Shown: positions 27,473 through 36,782 of the stretch, in pieces
How the letters are laid out: the number at the start of each line of letters is the position of its first letter
Numbering within the stretch: position 1 is the first letter of the stretch
DNA from: Flavobacterium gyeonganense
GTDB taxonomy: Bacteria > Bacteroidota > Bacteroidia > Flavobacteriales > Flavobacteriaceae
Direction of reading: 5' to 3'
Length of the DNA: 64,000 nt
Assembly (NCBI RefSeq): GCF_029625295.1
Contig: NZ_CP121112.1
Location: 1,612,001-1,676,000 of the forward strand
Notes under the pieces: generated by a model
What the model saw: only the letters and a program-made list of their open reading frames with translations
Told to the model about the DNA's origin: nothing
Databases searched by the model: none
Position numbers and translations under genes: made by a program

Positions 27473-28453
27473 TTGATTACAGCCAACGATATATTTACTA
27501 TTTCAAGTCAGAAACAATTTGAAAAAACAGCACTTAAGGTGTTCCGTTTTCAACATGAAAACAACAAGGTATATCGTAATTTCTGTGATTTTTTAAATGT
27601 AAATCCGCAACAGGTAAAATCTCTGAAACAGATCCCTTTTTTACCCATTCAGTTTTTTAAAAGCCATGAAGTAGTTTCTAATTCCGATTTCCCTCAGGTT
27701 ATTTTTACCAGCAGCGGCACTACCGGAGTGGTGACCAGCAGACATTTGGTTACAGATGTTTCGCTTTACGAAGAAAGTTATCAAAAAGGATTTGCACAGT
27801 TTTACGGCAATATAGAAGATTACGTTGTTTTAGCCCTCCTGCCGTCTTATTTAGAACGCGACGGATCTTCACTAATTTACATGGTCGAAGATTTAATAAA
27901 ACTATCCAATCAGCATGAAAGTGGGTTTTATTTGCACAACCACGACGACCTGATTAAAAAGCTAACTACGCTTGACGAATCAGGTCAAAATGTAATTTTG
28001 ATTGGCGTTACATATGCTTTATTGGATTTGATCGAAAAACATCAGTTCAACCTTCAAAACACCATTATCATGGAAACTGGCGGAATGAAAGGCAAACGCA
28101 AAGAAATGATCCGCGAAGAATTGCACGAGCAGCTTTGTAAAGGTTTTGGCGTTTCTTCAATTCATTCAGAATACGGCATGACAGAACTTTTGGCACAGGC
28201 TTATTCGTTAGGCGAAGGTATTTTCGAATGCCCGTCGTGGATGCATGTTTTGATGCGTGATCCGGAAGACGCACTCACTTACGTAAAAGATGGAAAAACC
28301 GGCGGCATCAATGTTATTGATTTAGCCAATATTAACTCCTGTTCTTTTATCGCAACACAGGATTTAGGCAAAAAATATCCCAACAACTCTTTCGAGGTAT
28401 TGGGACGTTTTGATAATTCTGATATTCGTGGTTGTAATTTGATGGTTTTATAG
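27473..28453 (+). CDS. LuxE/PaaK-type acyl-activating protein
   Basis: 326 residues. It resembles acyl-protein synthetase LuxE and phenylacetate-CoA-ligase-type adenylating enzymes: ATP-binding TSSGTTG at 79-85, a second conserved block IIMETGGMKGKRKEM, and HSEYGMTELLAQAYS. It probably activates a carboxylic acid, but the substrate is unknown and no lux genes are nearby. No ATG is available before the conserved N-terminus, so the start is TTG (27473), only a few bases after the predicted transcript start. It is convergent with tyrS. Confidence 0.85.
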   Translation: MITANDIFTISSQKQFEKTALKVFRFQHENNKVYRNFCDFLNVNPQQVKSLKQIPFLPIQFFKSHEVVSNSDFPQVIFTSSGTTGVVTSRHLVTDVSLYEESYQKGFAQFYGNIEDYVVLALLPSYLERDGSSLIYMVEDLIKLSNQHESGFYLHNHDDLIKKLTTLDESGQNVILIGVTYALLDLIEKHQFNLQNTIIMETGGMKGKRKEMIREELHEQLCKGFGVSSIHSEYGMTELLAQAYSLGEGIFECPSWMHVLMRDPEDALTYVKDGKTGGINVIDLANINSCSFIATQDLGKKYPNNSFEVLGRFDNSDIRGCNLMVL

Positions 28454-28457
28454 AATA

Positions 28458-29753
28458 TTAAACCGCTCGAATCACAAAATAATTTTTCTTTCCACTTTGT
28501 AACAACACAAACTGATTGTTAATTAAATCATTTGCAGTCAATACAAAATCTTCGTTAATTTTTTCTCTGTTTACTGAAATAGAATTTGCAGTTAAAGCAC
28601 GTCTGGCTTCTCCATTTGATTTAAAGAAACCTGTTTTTTCATTTAAAACGGTAATGATCTCCAAACCGTTTTCCAGATCTGCTTTTGTAATTTCTGCCTG
28701 AGGAACTCCGTCAAAAACTTCTAAAAACGTTTTTTCATCCAGTTTCTTTAAATCCTCCGCAGTTGAATTTCCAAACAAAATATTCGAAGCCTGAATCGCT
28801 TTTTCTAATTCTTCTTTACTGTGAACAAAAATCGTGATTTCTTCAGCTAATTTCTTTTGCAAAACTCTTAAATGCGGTGCTTCATGATGTTGTGCAATTA
28901 AGCCTTCAATTGTTTCTTTATCTAAAAAAGTAAATATTTTAATGTACTTTTCAGCATCAGCATCTGTAGCGTTAACCCAAAACTGGTAGAATTTGTAAAC
29001 CGAAGTTTTATCAGCATCTAACCAAACGTTTCCTCCTTCAGACTTTCCGAATTTAGAACCGTCTGCTTTTGTAATTAAAGGAGTTGTTAACGCAAAAGCT
29101 TTCGCATTTTCACCGCCCATTCTACGTACTAATTCCGTACCCGTGGTAATATTTCCCCATTGGTCAGAACCTCCCATTTGCAAAAGACAGTTATTGTTTT
29201 TATATAAATGGTAAAAATCGTATCCCTGAATTAATTGGTATGTGAATTCTGTGAAAGACATTCCTTCGCCTTCTCCGTTGATTCTTTTTTTAACAGAATC
29301 CTTCGCCATCATGTAATTTACCGTAATACGTTTTCCAACTTCACGGGCAAAATCAATAAACGAGAATTCTTTCATCCAGTCATAGTTATTCACCATGATT
29401 GGTCCGTTTGGTTCATTTGAATTAAAATCTAAAAAACGTGACAATACACTTTTGATTCCCGCAACATTTTTAGCTAAAGTTTCTTCATTCAGCAAATTTC
29501 TTTCATCAGATTTTCCGGATGGATCACCAATCATTCCGGTTGCACCACCCACTAAAGCAACGGGCTGATGGCCAAAATTCTTTAAATGAACCAGCAAAAT
29601 AATCTGAACCATACTGCCAATATGCAGCGAATCTGCCGTTGGATCAAAACCAATATAAGCCGATGTTACCTCTTTTAGCAATTGTTCTTCCGTTCCTGGC
29701 ATGCTATCATGGTACAAACCGCGCCACTTTAATTCTTCAACTAGATTCTTCAT
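28458..29753 (-). CDS. tyrS: Tyrosyl-tRNA synthetase
   Basis: 431 residues from [12 protein letters not shown]. It charges tRNA-Tyr. HIGS (44-47) and KFGKS (about 233-237) are the class I signatures in the bacterial TyrRS form. [12 protein letters not shown] binds tyrosine, and an S4-like RNA-binding domain ends the protein (about 360-431). The upstream extension to 29801 is rejected because a perfect -7 element (TACATTTG, minus strand, 29778-29771) lies inside it, 18 bp before this ATG. Confidence 0.97.
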   Translation of the reverse strand: MKNLVEELKWRGLYHDSMPGTEEQLLKEVTSAYIGFDPTADSLHIGSMVQIILLVHLKNFGHQPVALVGGATGMIGDPSGKSDERNLLNEETLAKNVAGIKSVLSRFLDFNSNEPNGPIMVNNYDWMKEFSFIDFAREVGKRITVNYMMAKDSVKKRINGEGEGMSFTEFTYQLIQGYDFYHLYKNNNCLLQMGGSDQWGNITTGTELVRRMGGENAKAFALTTPLITKADGSKFGKSEGGNVWLDADKTSVYKFYQFWVNATDADAEKYIKIFTFLDKETIEGLIAQHHEAPHLRVLQKKLAEEITIFVHSKEELEKAIQASNILFGNSTAEDLKKLDEKTFLEVFDGVPQAEITKADLENGLEIITVLNEKTGFFKSNGEARRALTANSISVNREKINEDFVLTANDLINNQFVLLQSGKKNYFVIRAV

Positions 29754-29770
29754 TTTAAAATATTTTTGCG

Positions 29771-29778
29771 CAAATGTA
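29771..29778 (-). promoter_or_regulatory. -7 promoter element TACATTTG for tyrS
   Basis: Perfect TAnnTTTG on the minus strand, 18 bp before the tyrS ATG. It decides the start. Confidence 0.6.
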
Positions 29779-29833
29779 ATCAATATCAATTTCAATGGCA
29801 AAAAACAATGGCAATGTCAAAAATCAATAAATT

Positions 29834-29990
29834 TAAATTCCAAACTTTAAAAAATTCCAAATTCCAATTTTTTCAAGGGCTGTTTACATTTGGTTTCTGT
29901 TTTGTAAAAATAACACCGTCAGGAATTACACTGATTAGAACTACATCAACAGGGAAATTCGTGTAATTTGTGGTAAAAAAACTTTGAGCC
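29834..29990. repeat. Dispersed intergenic repeat relics between tyrS and the epimerase
   Basis: 29834-29873 carries period-7 AATTCCA units. The stretch 29960-29981 (AAATTCGTGTAATTTGTGGT) resembles one arm of the long hairpin at 42124-42196. No ORF of note is present. Confidence 0.5.
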
Positions 29991-29994
29991 TTTG

Positions 29995-30010
29995 TAACTT
30001 TGTAACTTTG
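29995..30010 (+). promoter_or_regulatory. Tandem -7 elements TAACTTTG for the epimerase gene
   Basis: TAACTTTG occurs twice back to back (29995-30002 and 30003-30010), 24 bp before the ATG at 30034. This could give two staggered transcript starts. Confidence 0.5.
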
Positions 30011-30033
30011 CCTCAAAACAGTATCTTTACAAA

Positions 30034-31035
30034 ATGGTATTAGTAACAGGAGGAACCGGTTTAGTTGGCGCACATTTATTGATTCATTTAATTGAAAATG
30101 GAGAAAATGTAAAGGCGATTTACCGAAATCTAAAAAATATCCAAAAAACAAAGTCGGTTTTTGAACTATATAAAAAAGGCGATTTATTTGAAAAAATCAA
30201 TTGGCTTGAAGCCGATATATTAGACATTCCTTCCCTTGAGACTGCTTTTATCGGGATAGAATATGTTTATCATTGTGCTGCTTTAATTTCATTCGATCCA
30301 AAAGACGAAGATACCCTTCGCAAAACCAACATTGAAGGAACAGCCAATATGATTAATTTTTCCATAGCCAAAGAAATAAAGAAATTTTGTTTCGTAAGTT
30401 CGATTGCTGCTTTGGGAGATTTGCAACCACACGAGACTTATATTACCGAAGAAACCGACTGGAATCCGGAAAAACCACACAGCGACTATGCTATCTCAAA
30501 ATACGGTTCCGAAATGGAAGTCTGGAGAGGTGTTCAGGAAGGTTTAGATGTAATCATTATAAATCCCGGCGTTATTTTAGCTCCCGTTGCAACAAAGTCA
30601 ATTTTTGAACACGGAAGCAACGAACTGTATATAAAAGTAAGTAAAGGACTTTCATTCTACACCCTTGGAAAAAGTGGATTTATCACTATAAATGATGTTG
30701 TAAGAGTTGCTTTTGAGCTAATGAAAAGCAATATAAAAAATGAACGTTTTACTCTAATTGCTGACAATATTGTGTTCAGGGATGTTCTCAATACGATTGC
30801 TGAAGTTTTAAAAGTAAAAAAGCCAACAATTCACGCCACGCCATTACTCATGAATATTCTATGGATTGCTGATGGCATATTTTCAACATTATTTTTTCAA
30901 AAAAGAAGCCTCACGAAAGCAACAGCAAAAGCTTCGTATTCTGGAAATCTGTATTCTAATGAAAAAACAAAAACCGCTCTGGGAACGGTTTTTCTAGATG
31001 TGCATCAATACATAAAAGAAGCATCGAAATTATAA
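30034..31035 (+). CDS. NAD(P)-dependent epimerase/dehydratase (extended SDR)
   Basis: 333 residues. The N-terminal Rossmann motif is VTGGTGLVGAHLL (4-16), and the catalytic YxxxK is at about 152-156 (SDYAISKYG), preceded by FVSSIAALG. The extended-SDR architecture fits NAD-dependent epimerases, 3-beta-HSD-like or dihydroflavonol-reductase-like enzymes, and the substrate is not determinable. Its last 6 bases overlap the convergent DUF4296 gene. Confidence 0.9.
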   Translation: MVLVTGGTGLVGAHLLIHLIENGENVKAIYRNLKNIQKTKSVFELYKKGDLFEKINWLEADILDIPSLETAFIGIEYVYHCAALISFDPKDEDTLRKTNIEGTANMINFSIAKEIKKFCFVSSIAALGDLQPHETYITEETDWNPEKPHSDYAISKYGSEMEVWRGVQEGLDVIIINPGVILAPVATKSIFEHGSNELYIKVSKGLSFYTLGKSGFITINDVVRVAFELMKSNIKNERFTLIADNIVFRDVLNTIAEVLKVKKPTIHATPLLMNILWIADGIFSTLFFQKRSLTKATAKASYSGNLYSNEKTKTALGTVFLDVHQYIKEASKL

Positions 31036-31527
31036 TCCTTTATGCTGTAATCTTCTCATTCTTTTTATAGAATCGATATTGACTTTTTTAATTAGTTTCT
31101 TTTTGACAGAATCTTTAGGAGTTTCTTTTAATTTTTTCTTTTTAGCTTCAGCTGCTTTTTTTGCTTTAGCTACTTTTTCTTCAGCTTTCAGCTTTTTTTC
31201 GGTACTCTTTTTTTCTTTATCCAGCCTCGCATTTATTTCATCGAACATTTCTTTGTAACTATCATAATCGGCAGCGTAATAAATGTTACTTTGTGCAAAT
31301 TGTAAACTGTCAACCTTGTATTTTTTAAAAATAAACTTTGTTGGGTTTGATGCAACTGAATCCAGCGACAAAGGCTGCTGGTATTTTATGGCTTCCAAAA
31401 GAGATAAATCATATATTATATCGATCATCTTTTCTTTCTCTATAAGTTTCGCAGGTTCCTTGACCAGGTCTTTTTTACAACTTACAGAAAGAATCAAAAC
31501 CAATATTATAAATACGAAATTCTTCAT
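31030..31527 (-). CDS. DUF4296 family lipoprotein
   Basis: 165 residues from MKNFVFIILV. The lipobox is SVSC (Cys17), followed by a DUF4296 domain (EKMIDIIYDLSLLEAIKYQ ... FIFKKYKVDSLQFAQSNIYYA) and a long Lys/Ala/Glu-rich tail. It is a periplasm-facing or outer-membrane lipoprotein of unknown function, typically beside dihydroorotase in flavobacteria. It begins 7 bp after the pyrC stop and is probably cotranscribed with it. The extension to 31566 lacks signal character and overlaps pyrC. Confidence 0.88.
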   Translation of the reverse strand: MKNFVFIILVLILSVSCKKDLVKEPAKLIEKEKMIDIIYDLSLLEAIKYQQPLSLDSVASNPTKFIFKKYKVDSLQFAQSNIYYAADYDSYKEMFDEINARLDKEKKSTEKKLKAEEKVAKAKKAAEAKKKKLKETPKDSVKKKLIKKVNIDSIKRMRRLQHKGL

Positions 31528-31534
31528 TTGCAGT

Positions 31535-32875
31535 TTATCTGTTAAATAATAATCGTTTTCCGGCACGGATGTCTTTTACTTTAAAGTTGTTGTAAACCAT
31601 TTCTCCGTTTACAAAAGTATGTGTAATTCTCGATTTAAAAGTAAAATTTTCAAACGGAGACCAACCACATTTATACAATATATTCTCAGGCTTTACACTC
31701 CATGGCAAACCTGGATTTACAATAACCAAATCTGCATAATAACCTGCTTTAATAAACCCTCTTTTTTCGATTTTAAAAATCTTCGCAGGATTATGACACA
31801 TTTTTTCTACGATTTTCTCCACCGTGATTTTCCCCTGATGGTATGCTTCAAACATCGCAACAACGGCATGCTGTACTAAAGGTCCACCTGAAGGCGCTTT
31901 TAAATAAGACTGTAATTTTTCTTCTTTTGTATGTGGCGCATGATCGGTTGCAATAACATCAATACGACCATCATTCAGGGCTTTCCAAAGTTCTTTTCTG
32001 TCATCAGCTGTTTTTACTGCCGGATTCCATTTGATAAAATTACCTTTTGTTTTGTAATCTTCATCGGTAAACCAAAGGTGATGTACACAAACCTCAGCCG
32101 TGATTTTTTTCTCTTCTAACGGAATTTTATTGGTGAACAATTCCATTTCCTTCGCAGTGGAAAGATGGAAAATATGAAGCCTTGCACCAGTTTTCCTTGC
32201 CAAAGCCACTGCTTTTGAAGAAGAAATATAACAAGCCTCAGCACTACGGATTAGGTTATGTGCCGTAACCGGAATATCATCTCCATATTTTTCTTTGAAT
32301 TCAGCTAAATTATTCTGAATCGTAGTTTCATCTTCACAATGAACTGCGATTAACATTGGCGTACTTGAAAATATTCTTTCTAAAGTCGCTTCATTATCTA
32401 CCAGCATATTTCCGGTTGAAGAACCCAGGAAAATTTTGATTCCGGCAACATTTTTTGGATTTGTTTTTAAAACTTCCTCCAGATTATCATTGGTTGCCCC
32501 CATCATGAACGAATAATTCGCAAATGATTTTTGGGAAGCTATTTGGTATTTATCTTCTAAAATTTCCTGTGTAACGGCATTCGGAACCGTATTGGGCTGT
32601 TCAATGAAAGAAGTAATACCTCCTGCTACTGCAGCTCTGGATTCAGATTCAATATCCCCTTTATGTGTAAGTCCCGGTTCTCTAAAATGTACCTGATCGT
32701 CAATTGCTCCCGGGATCAGAAAATTTCCTTCGGCATCTATTACTTTACAATCGGATGATTTTAGACTGATACTGTCTGCAACTTCTACAATTAAGTCGTT
32801 TTCTATTAAAACATCACCTTCAAAAATTGTACCCTCGTTTACAATTTTGGCATTCTTAATTAAAATCCTGTTCAT
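31535..32875 (-). CDS. pyrC: Dihydroorotase
   Basis: 446 residues. A zinc amidohydrolase that cyclises carbamoyl-aspartate in pyrimidine synthesis. Metal ligands are in DQVHFREPG (H61-type region, H63/R65 by count), with later His residues in IAVHCEDE and RLHIFHLSTA and the catalytic Asp in VIATDHAPHT. The length fits the longer class I type. It is 10 bp downstream of the GT2 gene on the same strand, so the order is GT2, pyrC, DUF4296. Confidence 0.95.
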   Translation of the reverse strand: MNRILIKNAKIVNEGTIFEGDVLIENDLIVEVADSISLKSSDCKVIDAEGNFLIPGAIDDQVHFREPGLTHKGDIESESRAAVAGGITSFIEQPNTVPNAVTQEILEDKYQIASQKSFANYSFMMGATNDNLEEVLKTNPKNVAGIKIFLGSSTGNMLVDNEATLERIFSSTPMLIAVHCEDETTIQNNLAEFKEKYGDDIPVTAHNLIRSAEACYISSSKAVALARKTGARLHIFHLSTAKEMELFTNKIPLEEKKITAEVCVHHLWFTDEDYKTKGNFIKWNPAVKTADDRKELWKALNDGRIDVIATDHAPHTKEEKLQSYLKAPSGGPLVQHAVVAMFEAYHQGKITVEKIVEKMCHNPAKIFKIEKRGFIKAGYYADLVIVNPGLPWSVKPENILYKCGWSPFENFTFKSRITHTFVNGEMVYNNFKVKDIRAGKRLLFNR

Positions 32876-32885
32876 CGCCGTTCTT

Positions 32886-33611
32886 TTATAATGTATTGAA
32901 TAATTTTTTTAATCGAAGAGAAATAACACCAAGTATCGCCTCCTTAATAATGGCATTGCTCATTTTTGAGACTCCTTTGGTACGATCGGTAAAAATAATC
33001 GGAACTTCTGTTATTTCAAATTTAGCACAATAAGTTCTATATTTCATTTCGATCTGAAAAGCATATCCAACAAATTTTATTTTATCAAGATTTATCTTTT
33101 CTAAAACCTCTCTTTTATAACAAACAAAGCCTGCTGTCGCATCGTGAATTTTCATTCCTGTAATAAATTTAACGTAAACCGAAGCGAAATAAGACATTAA
33201 TACACGACTTAAAGGCCAGTTTACCACATTTACACCTGTAACATACCTGGATCCTACCGCTAAAGCTGCGCCTCCAAAATGACAGGCATCATATAATTTT
33301 TCAAGATCATTCGGGTTATGTGAGAAATCAGCATCCATTTCAAAAATAAAATCATATTTGCGTTCCAAAGCCCATCTAAAACCATGAACGTAAGCCGTTC
33401 CAAGACCGGATTTTTTGGCTCTTTTTTCAAGAAATAATCTTTCAGGAAACTCTTTCTGAAGCACAATAACCTTATCAGCAGTATGATCTGGGGAATTATC
33501 GTCAATAATTAAAAGGTGAAAGGATTTATGTTGCGAAAGCACCGCACGTACTATGCTTTCAATGTTTTCGATCTCGTTGTAAGTAGGAATTATGACAATA
33601 CAATCATTCAT
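32886..33611 (-). CDS. Glycosyltransferase family 2, polyprenyl-phosphate mannosyl (Dpm1-like) synthase
   Basis: 241 residues. The GT-A fold has VIIPTYNEIENI near the N-terminus, the LLIIDDNSPDHT block and the DXD-type motif EMDADFSHNP (about 90). The conserved RYVTGVNVVNWPLSR and DATAGFVCYKREVL segments are those of dolichol/polyprenol-phosphate mannose synthases. There is no C-terminal membrane domain. It probably makes a polyprenyl-phosphate sugar donor for glycosylation or lipid-linked assembly. A perfect -7 element, TACTTTTG (33640-33633), lies just upstream. Confidence 0.93.
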   Translation of the reverse strand: MNDCIVIIPTYNEIENIESIVRAVLSQHKSFHLLIIDDNSPDHTADKVIVLQKEFPERLFLEKRAKKSGLGTAYVHGFRWALERKYDFIFEMDADFSHNPNDLEKLYDACHFGGAALAVGSRYVTGVNVVNWPLSRVLMSYFASVYVKFITGMKIHDATAGFVCYKREVLEKINLDKIKFVGYAFQIEMKYRTYCAKFEITEVPIIFTDRTKGVSKMSNAIIKEAILGVISLRLKKLFNTL

Positions 33612-33632
33612 TTTTTCTGCGTAATTTCACCG

Positions 33633-33640
33633 CAAAAGTA
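33633..33640 (-). promoter_or_regulatory. -7 promoter element TACTTTTG for the GT2-pyrC-DUF4296 unit
   Basis: Perfect TAnnTTTG on the minus strand, 21 bp before the ATG at 33611. Confidence 0.6.
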
Positions 33641-33702
33641 AACTTTTTATAGCATTTGATTCATAATAAATCTATAATAAAAGTATTGAGACAAAAAATT
33701 AC

Positions 33703-33710
33703 TAATTTTG
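33703..33710 (+). promoter_or_regulatory. -7 promoter element TAATTTTG for the DUF4271-hemD unit
   Basis: Perfect TAnnTTTG only 7 bp before the ATG at 33718. The transcript would be nearly leaderless if this is the start used. Confidence 0.5.
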
Positions 33711-33717
33711 TATTGTT

Positions 33718-34386
33718 ATGATTGAACAGTTCCATCCCAGAATTATAGAAAACAAAGATTGGGCAACACTTTTATTTGTGTTGGCTTTCGCTGTTGTTGC
33801 TATTACTAAATCAGCTTACGAAAACAGATTTAGTGAGTTTACAAAGCTTATTTTCTCAGATAAATACGTTAAAATTTACCGTGATGTTTCCCATCTGAAA
33901 AGCAGTTTTACAGTAGCCTTATTTTTTGTACAAATTATTTCGTATGCATTTTTCATACAGCTGACCATGCATCTATTTGGCTACGCCGCAAAAACTGACT
34001 GGATGCTTTTTACTCAAATTGTCACTTTTTTGACCTACTTTATATTAGCAAAGTATTTAATTGAAAAAATCGTAGGAACTTCTTTCAACATTAATGAATT
34101 TGTCGATCTTTTCAACTTACAAAAAGCAACTTACAGAACCTATATTGGTTTATTAATACTTCCCGTTAATGCAATTTTGTTCTATCATGATGATATTCCT
34201 AAAATCATACCATTAGCAATCATAGGTGTTTCAGCATGCATCAGTATGTTTTCATACTTTATTTCAATTAAAACTTATCAAAATACAATAATCAATAAAT
34301 TGTTTTATTTTATTTTGTATCTTTGCGCTCTTGAAATAGCCCCTTATTATTTCCTGTATTATTGGATTACTAAGGTGGCTCAGTAA
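33718..34386 (+). CDS. DUF4271 membrane protein
   Basis: 222 residues with about six hydrophobic helices, no signal peptide and the DUF4271 pattern. It is placed 11 bp before hemD, an arrangement common in flavobacteria that suggests cotranscription. Its role is unknown; the pairing hints at an envelope or heme-related function, but nothing in the sequence proves it. Confidence 0.88.
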   Translation: MIEQFHPRIIENKDWATLLFVLAFAVVAITKSAYENRFSEFTKLIFSDKYVKIYRDVSHLKSSFTVALFFVQIISYAFFIQLTMHLFGYAAKTDWMLFTQIVTFLTYFILAKYLIEKIVGTSFNINEFVDLFNLQKATYRTYIGLLILPVNAILFYHDDIPKIIPLAIIGVSACISMFSYFISIKTYQNTIINKLFYFILYLCALEIAPYYFLYYWITKVAQ

Positions 34387-34397
34387 ATGTCTATAAT

Positions 34398-35147
34398 ATG
34401 AAAGTGAAAACAATTTTGGTGTCACAGCCTGAACCTAAAGTGGAAAACTCCCCTTACTTTGAGCTCCAACAGAAACACAAAATAAAAATTGATTTCAGAC
34501 CTTTTATTCATGTGGAGGGAGTTAGTGCAAAAGAAATCCGATTACAAAAGATCGATCTTAATCATTACACTGCAATTATTTTAACAAGCCGAAATGCTGT
34601 TGATCATTTTTTCAGAGTTGCTGAAGAGATGCGCTACAAAGTTCCTGAAGGATTGAAATATTTTTGTCAGTCTGAGGCCGTTGCTTTTTACCTGCAAAAA
34701 TATGTAGTGTACAGAAAACGTAAAATTTACGTTGGAGCTAAAGATTTTGCAGATTTATCTCCGCTTATCAAAAAATATAAGGACGAAAAATTCTTATTGC
34801 CGGCTTCTGATCAGTTAAATGCTGATGCACCAATAACTTTAAACGGTTTGAAAGTAGACTGGGCACAAGCTATTTTCTACAGAACCGTAATGAGCGACTT
34901 ATCAGATTTAGCAGACGTTTATTATGATGTTTTGGCTTTTTTCAGCCCAACCGGAATAAAATCGTTGTTTAAAAACTTTCCTGATTTTAAACAAAACAAT
35001 ACCAGAATCGCTGTATTTGGAAGCACAACTCAAAAAGAAGCTTTAGATCACGGTTTAAGAATTGACATTCTTGCCCCGACTCCTGAAACTCCTTCTATGA
35101 CAATGGCTCTTGAAAAATACATTGCCGAAGTAAACAAAGCGAAATAA
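34398..35147 (+). CDS. hemD: Uroporphyrinogen-III synthase
   Basis: 249 residues. It closes hydroxymethylbilane with D-ring inversion in heme synthesis. The weakly conserved family signature is visible: TSRNAVDHFF early, LPASDQLNADAP in the middle, LAFFSPTGIKSLFKNF, then AVFGSTTQKEALDHGLRID and the C-terminal PETPSMTMALEKYI. A terminator follows. Confidence 0.93.
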   Translation: MKVKTILVSQPEPKVENSPYFELQQKHKIKIDFRPFIHVEGVSAKEIRLQKIDLNHYTAIILTSRNAVDHFFRVAEEMRYKVPEGLKYFCQSEAVAFYLQKYVVYRKRKIYVGAKDFADLSPLIKKYKDEKFLLPASDQLNADAPITLNGLKVDWAQAIFYRTVMSDLSDLADVYYDVLAFFSPTGIKSLFKNFPDFKQNNTRIAVFGSTTQKEALDHGLRIDILAPTPETPSMTMALEKYIAEVNKAK

Positions 35148-35168
35148 ATTCTAAAATATACAATCTTA

Positions 35169-35214
35169 AAAAATCCAAATTCCAATTTAACACATGGAAT
35201 TTGGATTTTTTTTT
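35169..35214 (+). terminator. Intrinsic terminator after hemD
   Basis: The stem AAATCCAAATTCCA with TGGAATTTGGATTT is followed by T9. The stem is made of the period-7 AATTCCA repeat found in other intergenic regions of the window. Confidence 0.85.
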
Positions 35215-35314
35215 ATAAGAATCTTAGCCTCATTTGAATTTGGACTCGTGCGATAGCGAACAGGCGAAGCAATTTAAAAAAATATTGGAATTTCCTTTTT
35301 CAGACCAATTTAAC

Positions 35315-35322
35315 TACATTTG
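35315..35322 (+). promoter_or_regulatory. -7 promoter element TACATTTG for the Lrp-like regulator
   Basis: Perfect TAnnTTTG, 48 bp upstream of the ATG at 35371. Confidence 0.55.
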
Positions 35323-35370
35323 ATTTCTATTCTAAACTCAAATTACAAGAATAGTTTCAAATTTTAAGTT

Positions 35371-35841
35371 ATGAAAATCAATTCCCTATTAATTGAAATT
35401 GACGGTATCGACAAAGAAATCCTTCGATATCTTATGGACGATGCCCGCAAACCTATTCTTCAAATTGCAAATAAAATAGGTATTTCAGGAGCTGCGATTC
35501 ATCAGCGTTTGAAGAAACTGGAACAATCCGGTGTAATTTCAGGATCAAAATTCACTGTAAATCCAAAAGTTTTAGGCTACAATACCATGGCATTTATTGG
35601 TGTTTATCTCGACAAAGCTTCGGGAAATTCAGAAGCCGTAAAAGAGCTGCGAAAAATCCCAGAGGTTTTAGAATGCCACTACACTACCGGAAACTGGTCG
35701 GTTTTGATTAAAATTATATGTCGTGACAACGAACATTTAATGCAGCTTTTAAATACCAAAATCCAGGCAATTGAGGGGGTTTCGAGAACTGAGACTTTTA
35801 TTTCTCTTGATCAGCAGATTGACAGGCAGATTCAGCTGTAA
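35371..35841 (+). CDS. Lrp/AsnC family transcriptional regulator
   Basis: 156 residues. An N-terminal HTH (IDGIDKEILRYLMDDARKPI ... GISGAAIHQRLKKLEQSGVI, about 9-60) is joined to a RAM/AsnC ligand-binding domain (about 70-150, MAFIGVYLDKASGN ... CHYTTGNWSVLIKI). It is expected to act as an octameric amino-acid-responsive regulator. Its targets are unknown, since the neighbours are unrelated. Confidence 0.94.
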   Translation: MKINSLLIEIDGIDKEILRYLMDDARKPILQIANKIGISGAAIHQRLKKLEQSGVISGSKFTVNPKVLGYNTMAFIGVYLDKASGNSEAVKELRKIPEVLECHYTTGNWSVLIKIICRDNEHLMQLLNTKIQAIEGVSRTETFISLDQQIDRQIQL

Positions 35842-35858
35842 AATTAGATAATGTGTCA

Positions 35859-35893
35859 ATTTGATAATTTGATAATTTGATAATTTGATAATA
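35859..35893 (+). repeat. 8-bp tandem repeat, four copies of AATTTGAT
   Basis: AATTTGAT repeats four times from 35859 to 35890 plus a partial copy, just downstream of the Lrp gene and before its terminator. Tracts of this type can vary in copy number. Confidence 0.8.
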
Positions 35894-35910
35894 TTCAAAA
35901 CACATATAAA

Positions 35911-35950
35911 TAATAACCCGACAGATTTGAAAATCTGTCGGGTTTTATAA
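35911..35950 (+). terminator. Intrinsic terminator after the Lrp-like gene
   Basis: The perfect stem AACCCGACAGATT with AATCTGTCGGGTT has a 5-nt loop and is followed by a T-rich stretch. It also faces the convergent YugP gene. Confidence 0.85.
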
Positions 35951-35994
35951 ATAAATTATCTAATGGGCTAATTATCTCAATTGCCACATTAAAA

Positions 35995-36681
35995 CTAATT
36001 CCTCCTGCTTCCTGAATAAATCGAAATATAATACAACAACGTTGCAATTGAACCAATAGCTGCTACCACATACGTTCTCGCTGCCCATTTTAATGCATCT
36101 TTTGCACCCGCCTGCTCTTGTTGTGTCAGCATTCGTTTATTTTCTAACCACGCGAGCGCACGATTACTTGCATCATATTCGACTGGTAAAGTTATAATTG
36201 TAAATAATGTTGTTGCGGCAAAAATCACGATACCTACTAACAATAATTGCGGAAAAGTCCTGATCATCAGGATTCCGGCCAATAAAATCCATTGCACATA
36301 ATTGGATGCAACACTTACAATAGGTACTAATGCTGAACGCATTGTGAGCCACTCATAACCAATTGCATGCTGCACCGCATGTCCGCACTCGTGAGCCGCA
36401 ACTGCTGCGGCTGCCGCATTTCTGTGATTGTAAACTGCCTCGCTTAAATTAACCGTTTTATCTGCAGGATTGTAATGATCTGTCAATTGACCAGGAGTCG
36501 AAATCACACGAACATCGTAAATACCATTGTCTGCGAGCATCTTTTCGGCAATTTCCCTTCCGCTCATGCCGTTCTGCAATTGCAGTTTAGAGTATAATTC
36601 GAATTTACTTTTTAATCTTGAACTTACCAGCCAGCTGAATAACATAATAGCCCCGGCAATAATTAAATATCCACTTCCCAT
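35995..36681 (-). CDS. YugP-type zinc metallopeptidase
   Basis: 228 residues. The zinc-binding HECGH is at 97-101 (HExxH), preceded by an Ala-rich helix. An N-terminal membrane helix (4-22) and further helices around 125-165 and 205-222 make it a membrane protease of the neutral zinc metallopeptidase (YugP) group. The physiological substrate is unknown. It is a single gene, convergent with Lrp. Confidence 0.9.
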   Translation of the reverse strand: MGSGYLIIAGAIMLFSWLVSSRLKSKFELYSKLQLQNGMSGREIAEKMLADNGIYDVRVISTPGQLTDHYNPADKTVNLSEAVYNHRNAAAAAVAAHECGHAVQHAIGYEWLTMRSALVPIVSVASNYVQWILLAGILMIRTFPQLLLVGIVIFAATTLFTIITLPVEYDASNRALAWLENKRMLTQQEQAGAKDALKWAARTYVVAAIGSIATLLYYISIYSGSRRN

Positions 36682-36782
36682 GATTTTGTTTTATTTGATT
36701 GAATCTAAATTTACAAAACGATCTGCAAATTATGAACCATTTTAACAAAATGTCATTTTGGCATTTTTACACCCATTATGTC

